From Desulfomonile sp963700305 (GTDB lineage: Bacteria; Desulfobacterota; Desulfomonilia; Desulfomonilales; Desulfomonilaceae): 64,000 nucleotides of DNA. Shown here one piece after another: positions 29,568 to 38,908 of this stretch. The notes under the pieces were generated by a model. It was not told the DNA's origin and ran no database searches. It was given only the letters and a program-made list of their open reading frames with translations. The first letter of the stretch is position 1, and the number at the start of each line of letters is the position of its first letter. The stretch spans positions 179,549-243,548 of the forward strand of contig CAVOXB010000022.1 of the NCBI GenBank assembly GCA_963700305.1, given 5' to 3'. The position numbers and the translations under genes are program-made.

Positions 29568-29961
29568 TCAACGTTGGAAGTGCAGAGGAACTTATTAGTA
29601 TGATTAGGCTATTTTGCAGTCAGATAAATTTCTGGCCTTCAGACTCTTTTTATGTTATATAATAGATAACTAATACAATTTGTTGAGGGTTTACTGTGAA
29701 TCGACCGCTTATTCTTGTTGCCGTGGCGGTAATCGCTATTACCGCTTTGGGAATATCAACCATTACATTGACTTTGCTTGCCTCGGAAGTCTTACTTCAG
29801 TGATATTCTTGCGTGCTGGCAATGAAAGTAGTTCGAATTTATTTATGCAATCTTTGGATGGAATGCGAATAGCGCATGTATCAGTGAGTTGAGACTTTGG
29901 CTGTCCACTAACCTACCGCACAGCGGGAATCCCCAAAAAATACTATTTCTGTCAGCATTCT
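29568..29961. other. Gene-free stretch
   Basis: AT-rich, with no supported gene. A frame after 29680 beginning VNRPLILVAVAVIAITALGI looks like a small signal-peptide start but ends after about 30 residues. Confidence 0.35.
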
Positions 29962-30242
29962 TTACAAATTGTAAAAGAAGCGCCCTCCGCAAATCTCTCT
30001 GGCTCGGGAGTGGTCTTTCTTTCTCTCATCCCAAATATCAACAATAAGATTGCCTGCTGCGCTCTGCTGAGGTAAATTTATCGTCCTTGACTTAAATGTC
30101 GCACGATGAACAGCGACTCCCGGACGAATCGTCTCTAATTCAGCGTGCATAATTTTGTGTTGGAATCAGTCAAGTGGCATAGTTTCTGCTAAATACACTA
30201 ATCGTCCATTTTCATTGAACGCAAAATCATGTGGCGTTTGGT
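29962..30242 (-). pseudogene. Possible small gene remnant
   Basis: One minus-strand frame reads QTPHDFAFNENGRLVYLAET..., stops once, then continues ...ELETIRPGVAVHRATFKSRT to ICGGRFFYNL. Composition looks coding but a stop codon splits it, and I recognise no family. Confidence 0.3.
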
Positions 30243-30284
30243 ATATTTTCGAGTTGAAGAAAAGACGGGTCCGGAAGGTGACAT

Positions 30285-31307
30285 TTGGATTCACCGCTAT
30301 TTTATGCTTCCGTTGGGTTGACTCTCTGCTTTGCTTTTGTGAACGGTTTTCATGATGGCGGTAATGTGATTGCTACGTTGGTCTGCTCCCGATCTATGAG
30401 GCCGCACAGGGCTTTGGCGCTGGCTGCCGCCGGAGAATTCCTGGGTCCGCTGATTCTTGGGACAGCGGTTGCCAGGACCATAGCCACAAGCATATTGAAA
30501 CCGGACATGTTGGAGCAGCTCAGTTCAGCTTCTTTGGACTTGATGGTCATAAGCGCGGTAGGCGGAGCCATAGCATGGAAACTGCCCACTTGGTACCTGG
30601 GTCTGCCATCCAGCGGCTCGCACGCTTTGATCGGTGGTCTTGTCGGTGCCGGCATCGTAGGCATGGGATCTGAGTCCGTCTCGCTTGAGAAGGTCGTTTT
30701 TGCGGTCGTAATTCCATTGCTGGTATCGCCCGTTGTTGGAATCGTCGTTGGGTTTGTGATTTTCGGATTTATCAAGGTGATGTGCGGCCGCTCTCACAGG
30801 CGTATCGGCCGATTGTTTGAATCTCTTCGGAAACCCACAGTGTTTTTTTTGGCAGCTAGTCATGGTTCGAATGATGCGCAGAAGTCTATGGGGGTCATTG
30901 CCATAATATTGGCTTCGCGAATGGGCGAAATGCATGGAGAGCTGCCTCTCCCCATGTGGGTGATCGTGTCATGTGCCGCGGCCCTCGCTTTAGGTTTGAC
31001 CGTCGGAGGATGGCGGATAGTAAAGACTGTCGGATACAGAATTTGCCGTATGGAACCCGTGCATTCCTTTGCTTCTCAATTTACTTCGACTCTGGTCATT
31101 CTGGGAGCTTCAATCATAGGCGGCCCCGTAAGTACCACTCAGGTAGTGGCTTCTTCCGTAATGGGCGTGGGCGCATCGCGGCGGCTCAGTGTAGTGAGAT
31201 GGTCAGCGGCTGCTCACATCGCATATGCGTGGTTTCTGACTTTCCCTGTTTGCGCTGGAATCAGCGCTGGAACATTGTGGTGCCTCAAGCGCATCCTGTT
31301 AATCTAG
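30285..31307 (+). CDS. PiT-family inorganic phosphate transporter
   Basis: A 340-residue membrane protein with about ten helices. Both PiT signature repeats are visible: NGFHDGGNVIATLV near residue 19 and SHGSNDAQKSMGV near residue 195. The family moves phosphate (as metal-phosphate or with Na+/H+) into the cytoplasm. The start is a TTG at 30285 with GGAAGG upstream. The DUF47 gene starts 10 bases after its stop, a classical PiT/PhoU-like pair. Confidence 0.92.
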   Translation: MDSPLFYASVGLTLCFAFVNGFHDGGNVIATLVCSRSMRPHRALALAAAGEFLGPLILGTAVARTIATSILKPDMLEQLSSASLDLMVISAVGGAIAWKLPTWYLGLPSSGSHALIGGLVGAGIVGMGSESVSLEKVVFAVVIPLLVSPVVGIVVGFVIFGFIKVMCGRSHRRIGRLFESLRKPTVFFLAASHGSNDAQKSMGVIAIILASRMGEMHGELPLPMWVIVSCAAALALGLTVGGWRIVKTVGYRICRMEPVHSFASQFTSTLVILGASIIGGPVSTTQVVASSVMGVGASRRLSVVRWSAAAHIAYAWFLTFPVCAGISAGTLWCLKRILLI

Positions 31308-31317
31308 AGAGGTGCAC

Positions 31318-31929
31318 ATGTCGTTTTGGAGCATCTTCGGCAAGAAACGAGAAGTGGATTTCTATGAACTTCTACTTGCTCAAGCCGAAAAGACCCTCGG
31401 CGGTTGCAGAGCATTGGTCGCGTTTCTTGAGGAAAGGGGCGAACCAGAGGAACTGGTAAAACTTGAGCAGGAAGCGGATGATATTCGCCGTATTTTGATA
31501 GATGAATTGAACCAGACATTCCTCACCCCAATGGACCGGGAAGACATTTTCGCGCTTTCCAGGGCGGTGGACGACGTAATAGATCACGCCCACAATACAG
31601 TCAAAGAAATGGACGTATTTGAAATTGAAAGCAACGAATTCCTGTGTCAAATGGCTGAACTACTGGAAAAAGGGGCTGAACAGCTCGTTATGGCCATCAA
31701 ACACCTTGGGAAAAACCCCAATGTAGCCGTGGAATACGCTGTCAGGGCAAAACGGGTCGAAAACAAAATGAACGATACGTTCCTCGCTGCCCTCAAGCAG
31801 CTTTTTTCGGGTCACGATGTGAGGCTGATGTTCGCTTATCGGGAAATATACAGACATTTCAACCGGAGCGCCGACCGGGTTGACGAAGCCGCTAATATCA
31901 TTAGTGACATTGTCATGAAGATGGTATAA
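31318..31929 (+). CDS. DUF47 / PhoU-like phosphate transport regulator
   Basis: A 203-residue all-helical protein (MSFWSIFGKKREV...) of the DUF47/TIGR00153 family, with the acidic metal-binding-like helices QEADDIRRILIDELNQTFLT PMDREDIFALSRAVDDVIDH. It follows the PiT gene closely and probably controls its activity. AGAGGTG precedes the ATG. The full expected length is present. Confidence 0.93.
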   Translation: MSFWSIFGKKREVDFYELLLAQAEKTLGGCRALVAFLEERGEPEELVKLEQEADDIRRILIDELNQTFLTPMDREDIFALSRAVDDVIDHAHNTVKEMDVFEIESNEFLCQMAELLEKGAEQLVMAIKHLGKNPNVAVEYAVRAKRVENKMNDTFLAALKQLFSGHDVRLMFAYREIYRHFNRSADRVDEAANIISDIVMKMV

Positions 31930-32023
31930 GGCCTATGCGAGACTGTTGATTTTCATTGACTGCGTTACGTGCAATGAGTCGCACTGACCATTGAAATCGC
32001 ATCTGAGACAAGGAGACGATAGA

Positions 32024-32287
32024 ATGCGAACGTCTTTTTGTGGACTGCTATTCGGCTTGTGGATTTTTCTTTCTACCATCATTTTTTCCCCGTTTGTCGA
32101 ACCGGCCACGGGCCAAGCGCGTCATGAGCCGAGACTTGAGGGAGTAAGCTTTTCCGAAATTGCAGAATGGCAGAACCGCTATGGAGGGGGATTCTATGGT
32201 CGTCCTGCACCTGAATGCTTTGCTCCGTTGGAAATTCAGCCGGTGTGTCAACCTAAGAAGATGAAGAAACGTCCTGGTAGGAAGTAA
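32024..32287 (+). CDS. Small secreted basic protein, function unknown
   Basis: An 87-residue frame. The ATG at 32024 is preceded by AAGGAGACGATAG. It has an N-terminal signal peptide (MRTSFCGLLFGLWIFLSTII F...) and a mature part with WQNRYGGGFYGRP and two Cys (PECFAPLEIQPVCQP) before a Lys/Arg-rich end. No family is recognised. It may be co-transcribed with the phosphate genes, but the 94-base gap is neutral evidence. Confidence 0.65.
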   Translation: MRTSFCGLLFGLWIFLSTIIFSPFVEPATGQARHEPRLEGVSFSEIAEWQNRYGGGFYGRPAPECFAPLEIQPVCQPKKMKKRPGRK

Positions 32288-32719
32288 TCTTCTTGTTCCT
32301 CATTGTCACAAACTGCTTTGAATGAACACTCGTTTCTAGAATCGGTTCCTTCCGATGTTGATGAGAAATCACCCCGAGGTGGCGTCAAGACTCCACCAAG
32401 CTTCGCGATCAACTGTTAGAACGAGGGTTGGAATCTGCCGACAGGGTCTGGCGTACGGGCACGCGACACGCCTCCCGGTGGCAGACCTCCACGTCCACAT
32501 ACTCGTAGAGAAGCTAGGTGGCAGGGTGGACTCCATGACCTTCGATCATGGAGAAACCCATGTCGATTATTCGGACGGAGAAAAAAGCGACGCCAAAACG
32601 AAGCCAAATTCGGCATAAAAGGAAAAGCAGGTCACGAGGCGTCCGTAGGAGGTCGAGTGATTCCGTTTCGGGACCGCGTACCTGTGACAAATCTGTGACA
32701 AATGCACCGTACAAAGAAA
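32288..32719. other. Gene-free stretch left of the tRNA scar
   Basis: Open frames exist on both strands but none has a start signal or recognisable domain. It probably belongs to chromosomal flank downstream of a former tRNA gene. Confidence 0.4.
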
Positions 32720-32755
32720 AATCAGGAAGCGACCCGTCAAGCTATCTTCCTGATT
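32720..32755 (-). terminator. Terminator behind the tRNA fragment
   Basis: AATCAGGAAG and CTTCCTGATT pair over a 16-base loop. On the minus strand the stem is followed by TTTTTCTTTG. Its position 14 bases beyond the CCA end suggests it is the tRNA gene's own terminator. Confidence 0.75.
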
Positions 32756-32768
32756 CCCCTTGATATCT

Positions 32769-32816
32769 TGGTCGGGACGACTGGATTTGAACCAGCGACC
32801 CCTGCATCCCGAATGC
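32769..32816 (-). other. 3' half of tRNA-Pro(CGG), probable attachment-site scar
   Basis: On the minus strand the sequence reads GCATTCGGGATGCAGGGGTC, then GCTGGTTCAAATCCAGTCGT, then CCCGACCA. That is an anticodon loop TTCGGGA (CGG), variable region, T arm with GGTTCAAATCC, acceptor strand and encoded CCA. The expected 5' half (acceptor strand, D arm) is absent; homology ends at the 5' side of the anticodon stem. Partial 3' tRNA copies like this are made by tyrosine recombinases that integrate into tRNA genes. Confidence 0.8.
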
Positions 32817-33227
32817 TGGGTACCAGCCAATACTGAAGCGGTTGTTTCGTAATTCCCCTGAAAAATCAAACACCATTGAACACTATCGGTACGTATCAGT
32901 TCTCGTGGGTTCGCAAAAAGTCACGGGAAAATCACGGGACGGTTTTCCCTCACGCTGCATCAACCGATACCTTTCTTGAACGACTCCCTCCGAAGTAAGA
33001 GGCCTACGAGGCCCTCGATGAACACTGGATCTGCCTTAAAACCCCAACGATTTCGAGCTATGTCTGTCCCTGTCAGTCCCTCATTGTCCCCCTCGATCCC
33101 AAAAAGTGGGAACATAATGGGAACAATTCTGGAGCATGTCAATTATTCTCCATCCCTTAACAGTGGCCACATCAGACAGCCATGTCGGTACCAAGAGACG
33201 CCGCGACGGATGTGTGCTAGGCCATTA
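32817..33227. other. Stretch right of the tRNA scar, no gene seen
   Basis: The first bases of the predicted integrated element. It includes short direct repeats (AGTCACGGGAAAATCACGGG) but no integrase frame, so the integrase, if any, would be at the far end. Confidence 0.4.
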
Positions 33228-34895
33228 CTAGCCCTTCTGATTCTCGATCTCCCTGAGTTCTTTTCGCAGGATCTTGCCGATCGCGCTCTTGGGGAGCTCA
33301 TCGATGAACTCCACGTACTTGGGGGCCTTGTAGTTGGCCATGCGTTCCTTGCAGTATTCGACGATCGCTTCTTCAGTCGCAGTCTCTCCCGGCTTGAGGA
33401 CAACGAAGGCCTTGACCCGTTCACCGGAATAGGCGTCAGGCACCCCAATGGTGCAGGCTTCGAGGATCTTGGGGTGAGCAAAGAGAACCTCGTCCACCTC
33501 CCGGGGATAGATGTTGAACCCACCCGAGATGATGAGGTCCTTCTTGCGGTCAACGATGGTGAAGTACCCCTCATCGTCCACCGTGGCGACATCCCCCGTG
33601 TACAACCATCCGTCCTTGAGTATGGCAGCGGTCTCTTCCGGTTTGTTGTGGTACCCCTTCATCACCTGCGGCCCTTTGACACAGAGTTCGCCGGGTTCTC
33701 CAAATGCAGTAATCTCGCGGCCGGGATCGTCCACATCCACGAGCTTAGCGTCTGTGTTGGGAACCGGCAGACCGATACAGCCGGGCTTGACTTTTCCGCC
33801 AAACGGTATCGCATGGGTGGCGGGAGAGGTCTCGGTGAGGCCGTATGCTTCGGAAATAAGGATTCCCGTGAGCTCCTGGAACCCCTTGATGGTCTCCAAT
33901 GCCAGGGGCGCAGCACCGGACAGGCACATCTTCACTGAACTGAGGCTGAACTTCTTCACGTCCGGGTAATTGATAATGGCGTTGAACAGCGTGGGAACAG
34001 CGGGAATGAAGGTCACCTTGTACTTGTGCACAGCCTCGAGGATGGCATGAGCCTCGGGCTTGGGTATCAGGACATTGCACCATCCGTTGAAGATGCTCAT
34101 GTTCAATACCGCGGTGAGCCCGAACGAGTGGAAAAACGGAAGGCATCCCAGGAATACCTCTTCTCCGTCCCGGAACCCTACCGTCCACGCCCGTGCCTGC
34201 TGGCAATTGGCTGCGAGATTCCCGTGGGTGAGCTCCACGCCTTTGGATACGCCTGTGGTTCCGCCTGTGTAGATCAGCACTGCCGTGTCATCCATGGCGG
34301 TGGGATAGTTGTCCTGCACTGCGGCGGGCTCAGTCTTCACAAGGTCGGTGAACTCGTGCACGTCCTTGGCTGATGGGGTTTTCAGGTGAAAGGCCTTCTT
34401 CACGAAGGGGAAGAGCTGCTTCAGGGGAAACGGAAGGTAGTCTCGAATGTGGCATGAGATGATGTGGGTTATTCCCGTGCGCTCCCTGAGTGCGATCATC
34501 CTGGGCACAAGGGTATCCAGAGCCAGCACCACCTTGCATCCCGAGTCGTTAAGCTGGTGTTCCAACTCTCGGTCAGTGTAGAGCGGATTGTTGGGGACCG
34601 CTATGGCCCCGAGACGCAGAGCCCCGTATATACCCACTGCGGTCTGGACCAGATTCGGCAAGACCAGTCCCACCCGGTCGCCGGGCCCGACACCCAGCCG
34701 CTTGAGCCCCGCAGCGAAGCGGGACACCATGGCGTCGAATTCGCTGTAATTGAAGTCCTTCCCCTGGAACAGGAGTGCGGGCTTGTCAGGGAACCGGGCC
34801 GCGGTTTGGGTTAGGGCCACATGCAAGGGTATTTCCTTGATATCGATCGTTGCCTGAACCCCCGGGGCGTACGACTTCACCCAGATTTTCTCCAT
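33228..34895 (-). CDS. fadD: Long-chain fatty acid-CoA ligase (AMP-binding)
   Basis: A 555-residue ANL-superfamily enzyme that activates fatty acids to acyl-CoA with ATP. The P-loop is VLIYTGGTTGVSKGVELTHG, the adenylate region GYHNKPEETAAILKDGWLYT, then GDVATVDDEGYFTIVDRKKD and the C-terminal catalytic Lys in PKSAIGKILRKELR. The ATG at 34895 has GGAGGAGG five bases before it, better than the ATG five codons earlier. The gene is intact and monocistronic, and is the first gene inside the predicted tRNA-linked element. The symbol is by family resemblance. Confidence 0.9.
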   Translation of the reverse strand: MEKIWVKSYAPGVQATIDIKEIPLHVALTQTAARFPDKPALLFQGKDFNYSEFDAMVSRFAAGLKRLGVGPGDRVGLVLPNLVQTAVGIYGALRLGAIAVPNNPLYTDRELEHQLNDSGCKVVLALDTLVPRMIALRERTGITHIISCHIRDYLPFPLKQLFPFVKKAFHLKTPSAKDVHEFTDLVKTEPAAVQDNYPTAMDDTAVLIYTGGTTGVSKGVELTHGNLAANCQQARAWTVGFRDGEEVFLGCLPFFHSFGLTAVLNMSIFNGWCNVLIPKPEAHAILEAVHKYKVTFIPAVPTLFNAIINYPDVKKFSLSSVKMCLSGAAPLALETIKGFQELTGILISEAYGLTETSPATHAIPFGGKVKPGCIGLPVPNTDAKLVDVDDPGREITAFGEPGELCVKGPQVMKGYHNKPEETAAILKDGWLYTGDVATVDDEGYFTIVDRKKDLIISGGFNIYPREVDEVLFAHPKILEACTIGVPDAYSGERVKAFVVLKPGETATEEAIVEYCKERMANYKAPKYVEFIDELPKSAIGKILRKELREIENQKG

Positions 34896-34969
34896 GCTTG
34901 CCTCCTCCATAGACGACGAACGAGCGTATCTCCCGTATCATTACCAAGTATCAACTTCCCAGGGTAAAA

Positions 34970-35155
34970 TCAAATGGAAGATGAACCGAAGTTTCCCCAA
35001 TAATCTAAGCCAATAAAAGACAGAGTTGTGAACTTGGTCCCCACTGGTGGTGTTTCATGGGGAGTATTCCTTGTCCACATTTGCTGAGAATAGCTTTGAT
35101 GCTGGAGGCCAGCCAATAATCCATAAGCAACCACCGCAATAGCTACGTTGACCAT
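34970..35155 (-). CDS. Small secreted/membrane protein, function unknown
   Basis: A 61-residue frame starting at the ATG at 35155 with GGAGGGA immediately upstream. The N terminus (MVNVAIAVVAYGLLAGLQHQ) is hydrophobic; the rest is polar with two Trp. No family is recognised, and the assignment rests on the ribosome-binding site and the signal-like start. Confidence 0.45.
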   Translation of the reverse strand: MVNVAIAVVAYGLLAGLQHQSYSQQMWTRNTPHETPPVGTKFTTLSFIGLDYWGNFGSSSI

Positions 35156-35433
35156 ACTCCCTCCAATCAGGTTTCCCAACCGTCGGCACAATCCCAATCG
35201 AGTGGAGATATTCGATCACAACCGAGGGCCCCAAAAGCCGTCTTGCCGAGATTCCCCTGTTAAGAGGATGGCGAGGCGGGAGAAAATGTTTCTGGCCCGA
35301 ATTTACATCTTGATGACATCACGACATTTTCTTGCCATACAAGTCATCCATTAACCTCACTATGACAAACAGAAGGTTGTTCGTCACTGGAATTGCGGCT
35401 TGGCGTTCCTTATTGAAGGAGGCGTACTTTCTC

Positions 35434-36910
35434 TATAGTTTCGCCTTTTTGGTGTACTTATGATGGTAGAGTGAGAAATTGCTTGCAAAAAGCGGGCGTT
35501 CCGCGCACATCGGTTTTGGAAAAGATGATGTGTAAGGAGGAACGCCAGCTTGAAAAAGTATATACCAGAAGCGTTCGGGATTGACGACATTTGTTTCAGA
35601 GTCTTCTTCAGCGCTCCGAGTTATCGCATGTTCGTGGCGCTGTTGGTCGGTTGGGTGCTCACTGTGGGGAAACACACGGTCAGCAGAGTTATCTTGACCA
35701 TGAGACTCCATGAATCCAGACACTTTGCCACTGTGTATCGATTCTTGGGTAAAGGGAGTTGGAGCGCTGATTCAGTATCTCGATGGCTTTTCAGAATTCT
35801 TCTAGACACATTGGTTACGAAGGGCACTGAGATCCTGGTGGTGGTTGATGATACCTTGAACAAGCACTGTGGCAAGAAGATTTGTGGAGCTGGTTGGCAG
35901 CATGACGGTTCGGCCCTGAAGCCGGCCCAGAAGAAAGGTCATGGAGTATGTTTCGTCATCATTGGTCTAGCTATCCGTCTGCCTGAAATCAGCGATCGAG
36001 TCTTTTGTCTGCCGTATTCCGCCCGGCTTTGGTGGCCTCCAAAAGCCAAGGTTAGACCAGAAGGTCTGCCTTACAAGACAAAGCCCGAGATTGGTTTGGA
36101 GCTTATCAACCTGACCTATTCGTGGCTCAGAGAAGGGGAGCGTTTGAGAGTCGTGGCAGACCTTGGATACTGTTGCAAGACAGTGCTCAAAGGGCGCTCC
36201 AAAGGTGTCCATGTTACTGGGAGGTTCCTAAAGACGTCGGCCCTGTTGGCTCCGGTCGCGCCCCAGACCATTCGACGGCGAGGCAGACCTCGTAAAAGAG
36301 GTGATCGACTGCCCACTCCGGCGACCATGTTTCAAGATCCAAACTTGAGTTGGCATCGAATCAAGGTATTTTGCTATGGAAAAGAGATCGGCCTGTTGGT
36401 ACATCAGTTTACAGCTCTTTGGTACCATAGCGCAGGACAAGAGAAAGTCTCTGTGGTTCTCTGTCGAGATCCGAAAGGAAAGCATGCAGATATCGTGTTC
36501 TTCGACACCGACGCAGCGTCTTCGCCTGAGAATATCATTGCTCGATATGCGGCACGCTGGAGCATCGAGATTACCAACCGTGAAGCCAAGCAACTCCTCG
36601 GCGCTGACGAGCCCCAGTGTCGCAAGGAAAAGTCGGTTATGCGTGCCCCAATGTTCGCATACTGGGCCTACTCGCTCGTAGTTCTTTGGTTTGTGCGACA
36701 ATTCTCAGCCGCCAAAGATCTCGTGATAGATCCGGCCCCGTGGTATCGCAAAAAGAAAACTTTCACCTTTTCCGACATGCTTGCCGCTGCACGAAGGAGC
36801 CACTTCTCACTGAACTTTTCTCAGGAAGTCGGGAAGAATAATGACTTGCACAAAATCAACACCCCGCGCTCCACGAGCGACTCTAAATACTCTGAAATCG
36901 CGAAACTATA
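35434..36910. mobile_element. IS701/IS4-like insertion sequence with 11-bp target duplications
   Basis: A 1477-bp element. The ends are inverted: TATAGTTTCGC at 35434 and GCGAAACTATA ending at 36910. It is flanked by identical 11-bp direct repeats, CGTACTTTCTC, at 35423-35433 and 36911-36921. The duplication length is in the range known for IS4-group elements. Confidence 0.85.
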
Positions 36911-37067
36911 CGTACTTTCTCACTTCCGTATCAAGGACTTCCAAGAGATCCATCTGAAAGCCCGCATCCAAACTTCTTTTCACAAAGCGCTCCTGAAGTT
37001 TCAGCCTCAATTTCTCGTTCATTGGAATATCCACAAACAAAGATTTCAATTCTGTATCGAGAAGTGA
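35550..37067 (+). CDS. DDE transposase (IS701/IS4 group)
   Basis: A 505-residue frame with a TTG start (MKKYIPEAFGID) and AAGGAGG nine bases upstream. DDE positions can be traced: first Asp in EILVVVDDTLNK, second near RVVADLGY, and Glu in RYAARWSIEITNREAKQLLG, the Y-x2-R-x3-E arrangement of this group. The element ends at 36910, so the last ~52 residues (after SEIAKL) are read from the interrupted host gene in antisense. The transposase therefore carries a tail specific to this insertion site. Confidence 0.85.
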   Translation: MKKYIPEAFGIDDICFRVFFSAPSYRMFVALLVGWVLTVGKHTVSRVILTMRLHESRHFATVYRFLGKGSWSADSVSRWLFRILLDTLVTKGTEILVVVDDTLNKHCGKKICGAGWQHDGSALKPAQKKGHGVCFVIIGLAIRLPEISDRVFCLPYSARLWWPPKAKVRPEGLPYKTKPEIGLELINLTYSWLREGERLRVVADLGYCCKTVLKGRSKGVHVTGRFLKTSALLAPVAPQTIRRRGRPRKRGDRLPTPATMFQDPNLSWHRIKVFCYGKEIGLLVHQFTALWYHSAGQEKVSVVLCRDPKGKHADIVFFDTDAASSPENIIARYAARWSIEITNREAKQLLGADEPQCRKEKSVMRAPMFAYWAYSLVVLWFVRQFSAAKDLVIDPAPWYRKKKTFTFSDMLAAARRSHFSLNFSQEVGKNNDLHKINTPRSTSDSKYSEIAKLYVLSHFRIKDFQEIHLKARIQTSFHKALLKFQPQFLVHWNIHKQRFQFCIEK

Positions 37068-37587
37068 CAGAGAATCGAGTACCCGTTGCTCTCCTTTTAC
37101 TGTTTTGGGAGGTTTTCCGAAGGCTTTACGGTAAATCCAGATGATATCGAAACAAAGATCAAGGAATAGACTTGCCATATCACGGTTTTCTTCTATAATT
37201 GCATCCGACGGTTCTCCAAAGATTGCCTGATAAATCTCGGGCTGTTCTTCCTGAAACTCGTCCAACAAAGAGGTTGTCTCTCGTTCCGACAACATTCTCC
37301 CTTGCATCAGTATCCGATTTATTTCCTTTTTTGACAGCGGTCTCATCAGAATTACATCTTTCGGATTGGGAATGGCCTGGTGTGTTGCAAAGCTTGCTCC
37401 AGTCAGCGCAGGAATTCTCGAAAAGCTTTTGCGTCCACCCTAATTTCCTTGTAGGCGAGTCCTTCCCTGTGCCGCGTTCAGCCAGTTCGCGGCCTTCGTC
37501 TTTTCTTTTGTCGGGGCCTATTGTAGCGAGCAACCTGATACGACACGAGTTTCCGCTGATCCTGTATGGATGAAATCAGTAGTCATC

Positions 37588-37965
37588 TTACAGGAAGTTC
37601 CACTTGACCTTGGGATACTTCGCTTTCATCTTTTTCCAGAAGCCGCCGCTCCAGTCCATCGCTATGCAAACCTCCCAGTCTTGCGGCAGAACATCCAAAA
37701 CGGCGGCTACCATTTTCTGGCCATAGCCCTTACTTGCGGCAGTAATCTCGTAAAACTGCATGATCTGAAGTTGAAAAGAAAATAATAGAGAAACACCTGT
37801 AGCTGTAGGGTGGTGCGGTGCAGCTACGGGGTCTCTCCAAGCGCCGAAAATTTCGTTGGAGGCAGCGATTAAATCTTGACGGACCTTGACGAATTGAATC
37901 ACTTCTATTTGGATCGTAGGCCATCGAGCACGCTTGATTTGGCACGATTTATCAGTCGAATTCAC
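37588..37965 (-). CDS. Possible acetyltransferase-like C-terminal domain, truncated
   Basis: Residues ~67-125 (FYEITAASKGYGQKMVAAVL then DWEVCIAMDWSGGFWKKM) resemble the acetyl-CoA-binding half of a GNAT-like protein. The first 60 residues fit less well, so the true N terminus may be missing or out of frame. It sits in a stretch of broken genes. Confidence 0.4.
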   Translation of the reverse strand: MNSTDKSCQIKRARWPTIQIEVIQFVKVRQDLIAASNEIFGAWRDPVAAPHHPTATGVSLLFSFQLQIMQFYEITAASKGYGQKMVAAVLDVLPQDWEVCIAMDWSGGFWKKMKAKYPKVKWNFL

Positions 37966-38099
37966 GGAGCGGACAGCCCATGAATTATTTCCATACCTTT
38001 TTCACGAGACCTCCCTAATATCTTCGCTTCTCTAACGGCCACGGCAAGATATTACTCATGACCTGTTGAACTCACGGCACTTGATTACACATCATTAAA

Positions 38100-38612
38100 T
38101 CACGGTCGTCTTTTACGCGATTCGATAATGAGCTCGTAGGCTTCTCCGATAATCTGAAATTTCTTTGTGGCAAATTCGACAAAATCAGGGTGCAAATCCT
38201 TTCCCTGAATTTTATCTGGATGAAAGAACTTCGCGAGCATCTTATACTGTCGCCGTACTTCATCCAGAGAACAATTTTGCTGGCATTCCAAGATCTCGTA
38301 GGCCCTTTGTAAAGTCATAGGTTCCTCAGCCGAGGTGCCACTATTCTTCCGAACCCTCAACCAACAATCAATACACATACCATCTTTAAGACCATCAGGA
38401 TGAAGGGGCTTTTGACAGCTTCTGCATTGTATCCGCTGCTCTTCGCCAAAATTGTGCTCAGAAGGTTGAGGCTGGCACAAGGGGCACAAACCTTCGACGA
38501 AAAGACTCTCATGAAATGATCGGTTACACTTCGCGCAGGAAGCACTGTGCGGCTTTTTCGTACCTAGTATTGTCTTTATGGCTATCTTCCCCAAAGTCCA
38601 TACTGATGGCAT
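38100..38612 (-). CDS. DnaJ-domain protein with two zinc-ribbon-like motifs
   Basis: About 170 residues from MPSVWTLGKIAIKT. Cys pairs CAKC...CPLC and CRSC...CIDC suggest two zinc ribbons (residues ~25-85), and the C-terminal J domain has the HPD tripeptide in AKFFHPDKIQGKD. J proteins stimulate Hsp70 ATPase; the zinc part may bind clients or nucleic acid. An upstream in-frame ATG at 38663 has no better ribosome-binding site, so the start is uncertain. No dnaK is adjacent. Confidence 0.75.
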   Translation of the reverse strand: MPSVWTLGKIAIKTILGTKKPHSASCAKCNRSFHESLFVEGLCPLCQPQPSEHNFGEEQRIQCRSCQKPLHPDGLKDGMCIDCWLRVRKNSGTSAEEPMTLQRAYEILECQQNCSLDEVRRQYKMLAKFFHPDKIQGKDLHPDFVEFATKKFQIIGEAYELIIESRKRRP

Positions 38613-38908
38613 ATTCGCTTCTCTCAAGTCTCTTCTATGAGGTATGTCGTCAACAGTGGACACCAGCTCGTACGATGATGGTTACACAGACAGCAAGTCC
38701 GCCATCGCCCAGATCTTTTCCTAAAAGCGTGACTTGAACAGACTTTGAATTGCCCTGTCCCTCTTTCCACCAGCTCGCCATGCCCACGCTAGCTCTCGTG
38801 AATACATCCAGGACTCTCGCGCTTTTCGCTTTTCCCAGCAAGTATTTTCAGGCTCTTGCCCTTGATCCTACCTTTTCAGGGACTGTCCTCCCTCACAATC
38901 GCTCCGAC

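Larger units (their letters stand above)
35319..37346 (-). pseudogene. Hypothetical gene interrupted by an IS701/IS4-like element
   Basis: The gene starts at 37346 (MRPLSKKEINRILMQGRMLS...) and runs to 36911, where the insertion sequence begins. Removing the element and one copy of the 11-bp duplication joins ...TEVRKY to ASFNKERQAAIPVTNNLLF and ends ...LYGKKMS at 35319, restoring a 179-residue frame. Without repair, the frame stops two codons into the element, losing the last 34 residues. The protein is helical and charged, with no recognised domain. Confidence 0.75.

Noticed and set aside
32300..33140. Integrase gene next to the tRNA fragment
   Set aside because: No frame on either strand shows the tyrosine-recombinase R-H-R-Y pattern.
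32976..33938. 320-codon open frame on the plus strand
   Set aside because: Mostly antisense to the fatty acid-CoA ligase gene with low-complexity composition.
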